A stretch of 23,519 nucleotides of DNA from an uncultured Oscillospiraceae bacterium (GTDB lineage Bacteria > Bacillota > Clostridia > Oscillospirales > Oscillospiraceae). The notes under the pieces were generated by a model, which saw nothing but the letters and a program-made list of their open reading frames with translations, had not been told where the DNA came from and did no database searches. The position numbers and the translations under genes were made by a program. Below, one piece after another: positions 15,996 to 23,519 of this stretch (positions are counted from its first letter, which is position 1; the number at the start of each line of letters is the position of its first letter). The DNA lies in NCBI GenBank assembly GCA_934565615.1, contig CAKTIH010000018.1, forward strand, positions 1-23,519. Reading direction: 5' to 3'.

Positions 15996-16958
15996 TCAAT
16001 AGAACGTTGCGACGGGCTGCTCCGGCGCCTCGCACAGCTCGTGCGAAACATAGCTGAGCACGGGACCCTTGCGCCCGTAGGCCTTGTTGAACTTGAAGTT
16101 CAGCTTCGCCGTGAGGATCATCCAGCTGTCGTCCTGCACAGAGTCGGCCTTGTCCCACTGGCAGACCAGCGCGGCGAACTGGATATCCTCGACGCAGCAG
16201 GTCATGACGTGCCTGCCGACGATGAAGGTGTTTGCCGGCATCTTGCTGCGCTTGAGCGCGCGGCACTTGAAGCGCACGGTCTTGCCCTCGTAGTTTGCCG
16301 GGGTCTCGCCGAGGTCGCGGTACCACTCGGCAAAGTCCGCATCGCCTATCTCGATTACCGGCGCGTTCAGATCGAAGGGCAGGGGGTCCTCAATATCGTC
16401 ATAGACGACCTTGCCGTCGGTGGATTCATAGGCGATATCGGCGCGGCGGGACGCAGCGCGCACGACCTTGTGGAACTCCATCTTGTCCATATCGGGCTTA
16501 AAGCGGTTGAAGACAACGAGCTCACAGCTCTTGAGCTTATCATAGACGAGCTGGCGCATATTGCCGTTGTAGCTCAGAAAAGTCCCGGCGTCGGCAAACA
16601 TGAACTCCTGATAGACGACCCAGCCCTCGGGCATCGCGGCATAGAGCGCATCGAGCAGCCACATGCCGTTATACTCGATAACGACGCGGTCGGCCTTTGT
16701 CTCCTGCGCCCACTTGGTGAGGTTCTCGTTCGTCAGCTGCTCCTGACCCTCGAGCACGCGGATGACGACGGTGTCAGTCGCGAACTGCTCGGGCGCGTAC
16801 TCCTCCTCGCCCTCCTCGCAGACGAGCAGCAGGGTCTTTTCCTTATTGCAGAAGCGCTTGTCCTCAAGCGTCTCCTGTATGAACTTGGTCTTGCCGCTCT
16901 CCAGGAAACCCGTGAAGAGATATACCGGCATCTCCTTCGGCTTTTTATTCAACTTCAA
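15996..16958 (-). CDS. COG0523 (CobW-type) GTPase with DUF1980/TIGR03943-like C-terminal domain
   Basis: A 320-residue protein. The P-loop is GFLESGKT (17-24), a variant of the family's GFLGAGKT. IEYNGMW (94-100) stands where the family has IEPSG, and NRFKPD (151-156) resembles the guanine-binding motif. The CxCC metal site of most COG0523 proteins is missing: CEEGEEEY (47-54) is the only Cys/acid cluster before the switch region. Residues about 208-320 (VRFKCRALKRSKMPANTFIVGRHVMTCCVED...) look like the C-terminal domain of the TIGR03943/DUF1980 proteins, with the Cys pair at 254-255. This is a family match by eye. Its start overlaps the preceding GTPase gene by 14 bases, so translation is probably coupled. 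It likely helps deliver metal, but no permease partner is here. Confidence 0.85.
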   Translation of the reverse strand: MKLNKKPKEMPVYLFTGFLESGKTKFIQETLEDKRFCNKEKTLLLVCEEGEEEYAPEQFATDTVVIRVLEGQEQLTNENLTKWAQETKADRVVIEYNGMWLLDALYAAMPEGWVVYQEFMFADAGTFLSYNGNMRQLVYDKLKSCELVVFNRFKPDMDKMEFHKVVRAASRRADIAYESTDGKVVYDDIEDPLPFDLNAPVIEIGDADFAEWYRDLGETPANYEGKTVRFKCRALKRSKMPANTFIVGRHVMTCCVEDIQFAALVCQWDKADSVQDDSWMILTAKLNFKFNKAYGRKGPVLSYVSHELCEAPEQPVATFY

Positions 16959-18090
16959 ACAGCTCCTTCAGCGCCTGCTCATTGAGCTTTGAACCTATCA
17001 CGCACAGGCGGCCGGTGACGGCGGCGCTGCCGCGGCGCACGTCGTATTCGCCGGGGGTGTAATCAAAGTAGAGCCAATCGCCGTCGCTTGCGTCGACTAT
17101 GCCCTTGGCACGCAGGATAGTGCCGTAGACGGCGCTCTCGTCGAGAGCTTCGAGTATCTTCTTGAGGCTCTCCTCGGTGAACTTGCGCGGCGTCTCCATG
17201 CCCCAGCTGGTGAAGACTTCGTCGGCATGGTGATGGTGGTGATGTTCATGGTCGTGATCGTGGCAGCCGCAGGAGCACTCGTCGCTGTGGTCATGGTTAT
17301 GATCGTGGTGATGATGCTCGTGCTCCTCGTGCTCGTGGTCATGATCGTGACCGCAGCAGCAATCGTCATCATCGTCGTCGTGGTCGTGATGATGGTGGTG
17401 CTCATGGTCATGGCCGCAGCAGCAATCATCGTCATCGTCGTCATCATGGTCATGGTGGTGATGCTCGTGCTCATGCTCGAGCTCCTCCATCTGCGCGCGC
17501 AGGCCGTTCTTGTCCATCGCTTCAAGGATCTGCTCGCCGCTGATCTTATCGAGCGGGGTGGTGATGAGACCCGCGTCATGGTTCAGGGTACGGAGCATGT
17601 CCGCCGCGGTCTGCACCTTGGCTTCGGGGGTGATGTCGGTACGGCTCATGACGATAAGGTCGGCGTTCTCGACCTGGTCGTTGAAGAACTCGCCGAAGTT
17701 GCGCATATACATGCGGCACTTGCCGGCGTCGACGACGGTGACCTTCGCGCCGATGTGTGCGCCCTCGACGTGCTCAACGGCCTTCGCAACGTCGGACAGC
17801 TTGCCGACGCCTGACGGCTCGATGATGATGCGGTCGGGCGCGTAATCGTCCATGACCTTCTTGAGCGCCTTGGTGAAGTCGCCGACCAGCGTGCAGCAGA
17901 TGCAGCCGGAGTTCATCTCGGTGATCTGGACGCCCGCGTCCTTCAGAAAGCCGCCGTCAATGGCGATCTCGCCGAACTCGTTCTCAATGAGCACGAGCTT
18001 CTGTCCCTTGTAGCCCTCGTTGATGAGCTTGCGGATAAGAGTGGTCTTGCCCGCACCGAGGAAGCCGGAAAAAATGTCTATTCTTGTCAT
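16945..18090 (-). CDS. COG0523 GTPase/metallochaperone with long His/Asp/Cys tract
   Basis: A 381-residue CobW-type GTPase. Members hand zinc, cobalt or nickel to target proteins in a GTP-driven way. Visible motifs are the P-loop GFLGAGKTT (9-17), the metal motif GCICC (62-66), EPSGVGKL (91-98), and SRTD (149-152), which stands for NKxD. Residues about 206-288 are almost pure His, Asp, Glu and Cys, including two 20-odd-residue repeats of a poly-His/poly-Asp run ending in CCCGHDH, and a CSCGC. This would bind many metal ions. A normal CobW C-terminal domain follows (about 295-381). An upstream ATG is possible, but GGAGGG precedes this one. The metal is probably zinc or nickel, inferred from the family. 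Confidence 0.93.
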   Translation of the reverse strand: MTRIDIFSGFLGAGKTTLIRKLINEGYKGQKLVLIENEFGEIAIDGGFLKDAGVQITEMNSGCICCTLVGDFTKALKKVMDDYAPDRIIIEPSGVGKLSDVAKAVEHVEGAHIGAKVTVVDAGKCRMYMRNFGEFFNDQVENADLIVMSRTDITPEAKVQTAADMLRTLNHDAGLITTPLDKISGEQILEAMDKNGLRAQMEELEHEHEHHHHDHDDDDDDDCCCGHDHEHHHHHDHDDDDDDCCCGHDHDHEHEEHEHHHHDHNHDHSDECSCGCHDHDHEHHHHHHADEVFTSWGMETPRKFTEESLKKILEALDESAVYGTILRAKGIVDASDGDWLYFDYTPGEYDVRRGSAAVTGRLCVIGSKLNEQALKELFEVE

Positions 18091-18155
18091 GGTAAATCCC
18101 TCCATGTGATATACTTTTATTGGCCGCGTGGAAAGGCAACTCCTCCCACCGGTCA

Positions 18156-18183
18156 ATTATATTATTATACCACCGCACGTCAA
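18156..18183 (-). promoter_or_regulatory. Promoter of the GTPase operon
   Basis: On the minus strand there is TTGACG (18178-18183), a 16-base spacer, then TATAAT (18156-18161). A small dyad, CAAGCCC (18181-18187) with GGGCTTG (18193-18199), touches the -35 box and might bind a regulator. It does not resemble the AT-rich Zur box of Bacillus. Confidence 0.7.
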
Positions 18184-18226
18184 GCCCCGCAAGGGCTTGA
18201 ATACCGTTAAAGAAACAAGTTTTGTC

Positions 18227-18255
18227 TGTTCAGCAGTGAAATGCTATGATATAAT
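18227..18255 (+). promoter_or_regulatory. Promoter of the protease operon
   Basis: TGTTCA (18227-18232), a 17-base spacer, then TATAAT (18250-18255), with TG one base before the -10. The -35 is weak. It faces away from the GTPase promoter, about 45 bases from its -35. Confidence 0.6.
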
Positions 18256-18288
18256 ACGTATACCAAAACAACAAGGAAGTGGATTGGC

Positions 18289-20055
18289 ATGAGGAGAACG
18301 ATCTGCATGATCCTCACTGCGGCGGTGCTGACCCTGACCGGCTGCGGCAGCGGATACGATACATACAGGCTCTACCCCAATGAGTTCCTGCTGGGCGAGA
18401 GCGTGTCTGATTCCGGGGAGGTCATCGCCCGCGGCAGCACCGGGGATGAATATCCGCAGCTTTCGGAGGAGGATATTCAGGACATGAACGGCGGAAAGGC
18501 GCGCTTTGTCTATGGAGACGAGGGCTATGTCACCTTCCTTCAGGGCAGGTTCTGCGAGGATAAGGTGGAGGACTACGAACAGGCCGTGGCCGCCTTACAG
18601 TCTGTGTCCGGGCTTATCGGCCTCGGCGCAGGGTCGGAGTTCTTCTGCGTCTCCGGCAGTCAGGATGACGACGGGTATACCTATTATACTTTCCAGCAGC
18701 GCTACGGCGACGTCACCGTCATGTACGCGACGCTGCGCGTGGTGGTCGACCCCGACGGCTACACCGCGGGGCTATCAAGCTCCTTTGTGCCGAACCTCGG
18801 TATCGCTCCGGTTTCCGAGAGCATTGAAAAGGAACAGGCCGAGGAGATAGTCAGGCAGCAGTTCCCGGATATCGAGCTGGAATATTACACGGAGCAGACG
18901 CACAAGGTCGCCGTGACGATAGAGGGTGTGTCCTACCGGGCGTGGGTGGTGTACACAAGTAACCCCAACACCACGGCGGGCGACTGGGGGATGCAGTACT
19001 TTGAGCACTTCGTGGCGGTCGACGGAACGTATCTGTACCGCCTGCCTGTCGCGTCCTTTGAAAGCAGCAACACTGACGCCTTCCAGCCGCAGAAATATTT
19101 CGACAAGCTTGAGCGGCAGATGGTGAGCTATGAGGCCGTCAGGTACGACGGCAGCACCGAACTCCTCACCGTGCCGGTCTCCTATAACCCCGCCACCGGG
19201 CGCTACTACCTCATGGATCCGGAGCGCCTGATCGCCGTGGGCGATTTCTATAACGTGGTCTACGGCGGGGACATGGACTTTATCAGCAGCGACGATCCCA
19301 CAGTTTGGCGCAACGGCGATGTGCTGGCTTATGACCGGTACATAAAAGCCTACGATTTCTATGCGGGGATGGGGCTGTACTCCGTGGACGGCTCGGGGCT
19401 GCCGATAATGGTATGCGTCGGCTACTGCGACTTTAACGGACTGCCCGTGAACAATGCGGGCTACTGCGGCATTAAATACGGCTGGGCGATATTCGGCGCA
19501 AGCGATGTGAATTACTTCAGCGAGGCCGTGGACGTCGTCGGCCATGAGTTTACCCACGGGGTGACGAGCAGCTCCGCTGTCGGGAATTACTATGCCAACG
19601 CCTCCGGTGCGATAAACGAAGCCTACAGCGACATTATGGGCAATCTCTGCGAGATGATGGGCGGCTACACGAGGGACACCGAGTGGCTGGTCGGGGAAAC
19701 CAGCGGCTATATCTTCCGCTCGATGAGCTCCCCGATGGACTATAAGCAGCCGGTCAAGCTCGGCGGGACATACTACATGCCGCCGACGGACACGCCGTCG
19801 CCCGAGGAAAACGACCTCGGCGGAGTACACCAGAACAGCTCCCTGCTTGCGCAGATGGCGTACATCCTCTATAAGGCGGGCATGTCCCTCGACGAGGAGC
19901 GCTCGCTCTGGCTCACGTCGATCGAGCTTTTGACCCCGACGGTCGGCTATAAGGAGGTACACGCCGCGCTTTTGATGAGCATAGACATAAACGGCTTCGA
20001 CGCGCGCTATAAGGACGTCCTCACGGAGGCCTTCCGCGCCGCGGACATGATATGA
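18289..20055 (+). CDS. Lipid-anchored thermolysin-like (M4) zinc metallopeptidase
   Basis: Secreted protease of 588 residues, tied to the membrane by the lipobox LTGC (Cys 19). The propeptide part, about residues 55-250, is of the FTP/PepSY kind. The catalytic domain has HEFTH (419-423; zinc ligands His 419 and His 423, catalytic Glu 420), the third ligand Glu 444 in NEAYSD, and the transition-state His 514 in LGGVHQN. All active-site residues are intact. Free M4 enzymes such as thermolysin usually lack the lipid anchor, so this one works at the cell surface. It starts a three-gene operon; the next gene is 13 bases downstream. Its promoter region is shared with the metal-chaperone operon on the other strand. 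Confidence 0.93.
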   Translation: MRRTICMILTAAVLTLTGCGSGYDTYRLYPNEFLLGESVSDSGEVIARGSTGDEYPQLSEEDIQDMNGGKARFVYGDEGYVTFLQGRFCEDKVEDYEQAVAALQSVSGLIGLGAGSEFFCVSGSQDDDGYTYYTFQQRYGDVTVMYATLRVVVDPDGYTAGLSSSFVPNLGIAPVSESIEKEQAEEIVRQQFPDIELEYYTEQTHKVAVTIEGVSYRAWVVYTSNPNTTAGDWGMQYFEHFVAVDGTYLYRLPVASFESSNTDAFQPQKYFDKLERQMVSYEAVRYDGSTELLTVPVSYNPATGRYYLMDPERLIAVGDFYNVVYGGDMDFISSDDPTVWRNGDVLAYDRYIKAYDFYAGMGLYSVDGSGLPIMVCVGYCDFNGLPVNNAGYCGIKYGWAIFGASDVNYFSEAVDVVGHEFTHGVTSSSAVGNYYANASGAINEAYSDIMGNLCEMMGGYTRDTEWLVGETSGYIFRSMSSPMDYKQPVKLGGTYYMPPTDTPSPEENDLGGVHQNSSLLAQMAYILYKAGMSLDEERSLWLTSIELLTPTVGYKEVHAALLMSIDINGFDARYKDVLTEAFRAADMI

Positions 20056-20068
20056 GGAGGCGGGGAAC

Positions 20069-21100
20069 ATGAAAAAGAAAACGCTTCTTATCGCGATATG
20101 CGCCCTGCTTATAATTGCCGCGCTTATAATTCTCCCATCGGCACTGCGCGGCTATACGGTCAACAAGGCCGATAAGGCGTCCGAGCTTGCGGTTCCCGCA
20201 CCCCTCGCGCTCTACAGCGGGAAGGATATCGGCTTCAGCTTCCTGTACCCCGAAGAGTGCCGCGCCGGCTGGGAGGACGACTCCGCCTGCGTATATTACG
20301 GCGATGGTAAGCTTCTGGTCTCCCGCACCGACAAAAAGGGCATGAGCCCGGAGAAGTATTTTAAGAGCTGCGATAAGCTCATGCTCTCCACCTTCCAATC
20401 AGTGGAGTCCACACCGATCCAGGAGGTCCCCGTCGGCGGCAAGACCCTGTACCTCACGCGCTACAAGGTCGGCACCGGGGAGGGGACACTGATAATAGAC
20501 CGGTATCTTGAGCTGTACCGGAGCTTTTATGTGCAATATACGGCTATGTCGCCCGAGGCGGGCGCGCTGAACACACCGGTCTACTACGCCATCGATACGC
20601 TGCGTGTGTCGGACGGGGCGTACCGCGGGGCGTTCTCGGAGAAAACGGAGCTGCACAAGAACGAGGAAGCGGGCATTTCTCTGCGCCTGCCCTCGATGCT
20701 GACGACCGAGGAGCTTACCGTCGGCTTTATCAGCCGCGGGGAAAACTGCGTCATTCTCGCCGTGTTCTGCGACAGGGACGACAACGGTAACGCGATATAT
20801 AACCGGCAGGATTTCATCGACAGAGCCGCCGAGAACCCGGATTTCGTGGCGGGCTATCTCGGCGCGGAGAGCGCGGTGTTCTCCGAGGGACGGGAGACGC
20901 AGCTCGCCGGGCGCAGCTTCTACTGCTACCCCATGACGATGACTGCGGGCGGCAGGGAGTTTTCCGGTCAGGTCTGCCTTGCAAACGCGGATGAGACGGG
21001 CGTCTATCTGCTGTGCTACGGAGTGCGCGACGGCAGCCCCGCCGAGGCAGAGCTCACACAGCTCTGCCAAGCGTCGCTTGAAAGCATCAGTTTTGACTGA
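20069..21100 (+). CDS. Exported or membrane-anchored protein with two similar PsbP-like halves
   Basis: A 343-residue protein with a basic N terminus, a hydrophobic segment (about residues 5-25) and no lipobox Cys. The rest seems to be a tandem duplication. The first half opens with GKDIGFSFLYPEEC and ends AIDTLRVSD; the second opens with EEAGISLRLPSML and ends CQASLESIS. This layout (a strand turn, a Pro-rich bend, a final helix) recalls PsbP/Mog1-like lipoprotein domains of unknown function. The identity between halves is low and is by eye only. GAGGAGGCGGGG overlaps the end of the protease gene, so it is co-transcribed with it. Function unknown. Confidence 0.85.
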   Translation: MKKKTLLIAICALLIIAALIILPSALRGYTVNKADKASELAVPAPLALYSGKDIGFSFLYPEECRAGWEDDSACVYYGDGKLLVSRTDKKGMSPEKYFKSCDKLMLSTFQSVESTPIQEVPVGGKTLYLTRYKVGTGEGTLIIDRYLELYRSFYVQYTAMSPEAGALNTPVYYAIDTLRVSDGAYRGAFSEKTELHKNEEAGISLRLPSMLTTEELTVGFISRGENCVILAVFCDRDDNGNAIYNRQDFIDRAAENPDFVAGYLGAESAVFSEGRETQLAGRSFYCYPMTMTAGGREFSGQVCLANADETGVYLLCYGVRDGSPAEAELTQLCQASLESISFD

Positions 21101-21122
21101 TTCAAATACGGAGGTAACGACT

Positions 21123-22031
21123 ATGAAAAACATGAAAAAGACGATGGCACTTCTTTTGGCGCTCGTCATGCTTCTCTCCCTTTCGGCCTGCGGTAAGAAG
21201 GATGTGAGCGGGCTCGGGACTCTGGACATGGATGCGCCCGCAGCGTCCGACGGGATAGGGACGCTCGGCCAGCCGAGCTCCGACAATGCCCCGGCAGATC
21301 AGACCGCGCCGGCGGAGCCGACGCCTGTGCCGACCGAGGAGCCCGCGGCGCTGAGCCTCGGCACATACAGCTGCGAAATGTTCTCCTGCTCGGCTCCCGA
21401 GGGCTGGGATGTTGTATGGAACACCTTTGATGCGGGCGGCGGGGTGATGCGCCTCACGGTGTTTATCAGCGACCCGGAGGACCCCAATAATATAATTTTC
21501 TACGTTCAGGGGCTGGAGCCGTTTTTTGCGGACGTAGAGTCGAAAAAGGCGCTGACGCCGTATCTGCCCAGTGTGTTTGAATGGTCGCCTGTACTCACGG
21601 ACGGGCTGAACGCCGAGAGCGTTCTGCGCCAGTGGGGCTCCGTATACACAATGCTCGATGCAGAAGGCGGGCTTGACATGATAAAGTTCAAGAACTATTC
21701 CGTGCAGAACGTGATAGAGAACTACGTCGGCGAGAACAGCCTGAACACAGGTGTCCTCGCAGAGGTCAGCATACCCGGCGCTGCAAAGAACTACGCGATG
21801 TTCCTCGAAAACACGCTTACAGAGGAGTCCGCGTACTCGGTGAAATATTACATTGCCCGCAGCAACCTCGGCTTCGTGATAGACCCGGAGCTGTACAACA
21901 GCAATCTTGAGGTATTTATTACCAGCAAGAACAGCTTCGACTTCAGCGGATTTCTGAATAAGTATTCCATTTCCGCCGGCAGCGAGAGCACCGGCACATT
22001 CGACGAGCTGCCGCCGCTGCCGGTCTCGTGA
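21123..22031 (+). CDS. Hypothetical lipoprotein
   Basis: A 302-residue lipoprotein with the lipobox LSAC (Cys 23). A low-complexity Ala/Pro/Glu/Thr linker (about residues 35-75) is typical for spacing a domain from the membrane. The outer domain starts near residue 80 with YSCEMFSCSAPEGWDVVW, similar in style to the PsbP-like halves of the preceding protein. No enzymatic motif is seen. The frame stays open about 140 bases upstream inside the preceding gene, but the start used here has CGGAGGTAA in front and the usual signal peptide. It is the third gene of the protease operon (22 bases apart). No clear terminator follows. Confidence 0.85.
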   Translation: MKNMKKTMALLLALVMLLSLSACGKKDVSGLGTLDMDAPAASDGIGTLGQPSSDNAPADQTAPAEPTPVPTEEPAALSLGTYSCEMFSCSAPEGWDVVWNTFDAGGGVMRLTVFISDPEDPNNIIFYVQGLEPFFADVESKKALTPYLPSVFEWSPVLTDGLNAESVLRQWGSVYTMLDAEGGLDMIKFKNYSVQNVIENYVGENSLNTGVLAEVSIPGAAKNYAMFLENTLTEESAYSVKYYIARSNLGFVIDPELYNSNLEVFITSKNSFDFSGFLNKYSISAGSESTGTFDELPPLPVS

Positions 22032-22082
22032 CAGGCTGGACAAAATTAGCTATATTTTTGACATAAAAATTGCGGTAATCGG

Positions 22083-22111
22083 TTTACATTTCGCTGCGAT
22101 GATGTTAAAAT
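22083..22111 (+). promoter_or_regulatory. Promoter of nifJ
   Basis: TTTACA (22083-22088), a 17-base spacer, then TAAAAT (22106-22111). The leader to the ATG is about 58 bases. A consensus TTGACA also occurs just upstream (in TTTTTGACATAAAA), with no matching -10. Confidence 0.65.
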
Positions 22112-22175
22112 ACAATGTGTCCATTCAATAGATGAGCAAAGAAAAAAGCAAAAACTGAAAATGGAGATGAAACTA

Positions 22176-23519
22176 ATGGAGAGACACTTCAAGACAATGG
22201 ACGGCAACAACGCAGCCGCCCATGTATCCTACGCGTTTACTGAAGTTGCAGCAATCTACCCCATTACACCGTCCAGCCCTATGGCAGATTTCGTGGACCA
22301 GTGGAGTGCGGCAGGCCGTAAAAATATATTCGGCTCGACTGTAAAGGTTCAGGAAATGCAGGCAGAGTCCGGCGCCGCTGGTGCGGTCCACGGTTCTCTG
22401 AACGCAGGCGCTCTGACCACCACTTACACTGCGTCCCAGGGCCTGCTCCTGATGATCCCCAACATGTACAAGATCGCAGGCGAGCTGCTGCCCGGCGTGT
22501 TCCACGTCAGCGCACGTACCCTCGCAAGCCACACCCTGAACATCTTCGGTGACCACAGCGACGTTATGGCTTGCCGCCAGACCGGTTTCGCGATGCTGGC
22601 CGAGTCCAACGTTCAGGAAGTCATGGACCTGTCCCCGGTCGCACACCTCGCGGCTATCAAGGGCAGAGTTCCTTTCCTCAACTTCTTCGACGGATTCCGC
22701 ACCTCTCACGAGCTGCAGAAGATCCAGGTCTGGGATTATGACGATCTCAAGGACATGGTCGATATGGACGCCGTCAAGGCTTTCAGAGACAGAGCGCTCA
22801 ACTCCGAGCACCCCGTAATGCGCGGCTCCCATGAGAACGGCGATATCTTCTTCCAGAACCGTGAAGCTTCCAACAAGTACTACGAGGCAGTCCCCGCAAT
22901 CGTCGAGGAGTACATGGGCAAGATCAATGCCAAGCTCGGCACCGATTACCAGCTCTTCAACTACTACGGCGCTCCCGATGCTGACCGCGTCATCATCGCT
23001 ATGGGCTCCATCTGCGACGTCGCAGAGGAAGTCATCGACTACCTGACCGCTCAGGGCGAGAAGGTCGGCCTTGTCAAGTGCCGCCTGTTCCGTCCGTTCT
23101 GCCCGGATAAGCTCCTTGCCGCCATCCCCGCGACCGCGAAGAAGATCGCAGTCCTCGACCGCACCAAGGAACCCGGCGCACAGGGCGAGCCTCTCTACCT
23201 CGATGTCGTCACCGCTCTGGCAAACGCCGGCAAGACCGATGTCACCGTTATCGGCGGCCGCTACGGTCTCGGCTCCAAGGATACTCCTCCCGCTTCCGTG
23301 TTCGCTGTCTACAACGAGCTGAAGAAGGCGGAGATGAAGCGTCAGTTCACCATCGGCATCATCGACGATGTCACCAACATGTCCCTCACCGAAGAGCCCG
23401 CACCCAACACTGCGGCAGAAGGCACCATCGAGTGCAAGTTCTGGGGCCTCGGCGGCGACGGCACTGTCGGTGCGAACAAGAACTCCATCAAGATCATCGG
23501 CGACCATACCGATAAGTTC
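22176..23519 (+). CDS. nifJ: Pyruvate:ferredoxin (flavodoxin) oxidoreductase, N-terminal part
   Basis: Thiamine-diphosphate and iron-sulfur enzyme that converts pyruvate and CoA to acetyl-CoA, CO2 and reduced ferredoxin, central to fermentation in anaerobes. The window holds the first 448 residues of about 1170-1200; the gene runs off the right edge with no stop. Matching blocks are MDGNNAAAHVSYAF and the pyruvate-binding IYPITPSSPMADFVDQW near the start, then HVSARTLASHTLNIFGDHSDVM, GFRTSHE, and PGAQGEPLYLDV of the domain II/III region. GGAG lies nine bases before the ATG; an in-frame ATG 15 bases earlier lacks a site. Codon use is more skewed to preferred codons than in its neighbours, fitting high expression. 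Confidence 0.96.
   Translation, partial: MERHFKTMDGNNAAAHVSYAFTEVAAIYPITPSSPMADFVDQWSAAGRKNIFGSTVKVQEMQAESGAAGAVHGSLNAGALTTTYTASQGLLLMIPNMYKIAGELLPGVFHVSARTLASHTLNIFGDHSDVMACRQTGFAMLAESNVQEVMDLSPVAHLAAIKGRVPFLNFFDGFRTSHELQKIQVWDYDDLKDMVDMDAVKAFRDRALNSEHPVMRGSHENGDIFFQNREASNKYYEAVPAIVEEYMGKINAKLGTDYQLFNYYGAPDADRVIIAMGSICDVAEEVIDYLTAQGEKVGLVKCRLFRPFCPDKLLAAIPATAKKIAVLDRTKEPGAQGEPLYLDVVTALANAGKTDVTVIGGRYGLGSKDTPPASVFAVYNELKKAEMKRQFTIGIIDDVTNMSLTEEPAPNTAAEGTIECKFWGLGGDGTVGANKNSIKIIGDHTDKF

Noticed and set aside
17206..17478. Low-complexity repeat taken as a possible microsatellite or CRISPR-like array
   Set aside because: It encodes the His/Asp/Cys tract in frame inside a GTPase gene; no spacers or fixed repeat unit.
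17227..17814. Val/Met-rich open frame on the plus strand over the His tract
   Set aside because: It is the antisense reading of His and Asp codons (CAT/GAT), not a membrane protein.
22173..23507. 444-codon open frame opposite nifJ
   Set aside because: Shadow of a strongly codon-biased gene; nifJ is recognised on the plus strand.

Overview
The window carries about 17 complete protein genes, one possible small gene and one gene cut off by the right edge. The DNA is GC-rich in coding regions. Most genes have strong AGGAGG-type ribosome binding sites, promoters are of the sigma-A type, and secreted proteins carry Gram-positive lipoboxes. Together with an Xfp phosphoketolase, a pyruvate:ferredoxin oxidoreductase (a strict-anaerobe enzyme), DegV, VanZ-like and XRE-rich content, this suggests a GC-rich anaerobic gut Clostridia (Bacillota), probably Oscillospirales. 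The taxon is inferred from gene content only. I see no tRNA, rRNA, CRISPR array, transposase or phage gene.

Layout. (1) 1-2640: phosphoketolase xfp on the minus strand, with a promoter and a leader of about 145 nt. (2) 2740-4672: minus-strand operon of ABC ATPase, ABC-2 permease and an XRE-AbrB fusion regulator. It has its own promoter, a terminator and a spaced inverted repeat that may be its operator. A possible 66-aa gene starts divergently inside that promoter. (3) 4920-8513: plus-strand run of a MarR regulator, an MFS sugar/cation-type transporter, a glycerophosphodiesterase and a membrane-bound XRE regulator, ending in a strong hairpin. (4) 8588-9475: DegV lipid-binding protein. (5) 9545-13553: minus-strand run of a VanZ-like protein with a large outer domain, a lipoprotein joining a propeller-like region to a solute-binding domain, and a small anchored protein. 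(6) 13687-15882: amino acid permease and HAD phosphatase, each with its own promoter. (7) 15952-18183: two overlapping COG0523 (CobW-type) GTPases. One has a very long His/Asp/Cys metal-binding tract; the other carries a DUF1980-like C-terminal domain. (8) 18227-22031: divergent plus-strand operon of a lipid-anchored thermolysin-like protease and two exported proteins. (9) 22083 to the end: nifJ, the first 448 codons.

How the genes may work together. The two edge genes both feed acetyl units into metabolism: Xfp makes acetyl phosphate from sugar phosphates, and NifJ makes acetyl-CoA from pyruvate. The middle is mainly cell-surface biology: export, lipid handling, metal supply and secreted proteins. 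The least ordinary loci are the VanZ/solute-binding operon, the GTPase pair facing a zinc protease, and the spaced inverted repeat at the ABC operon. None of them is clearly a new system from sequence alone.
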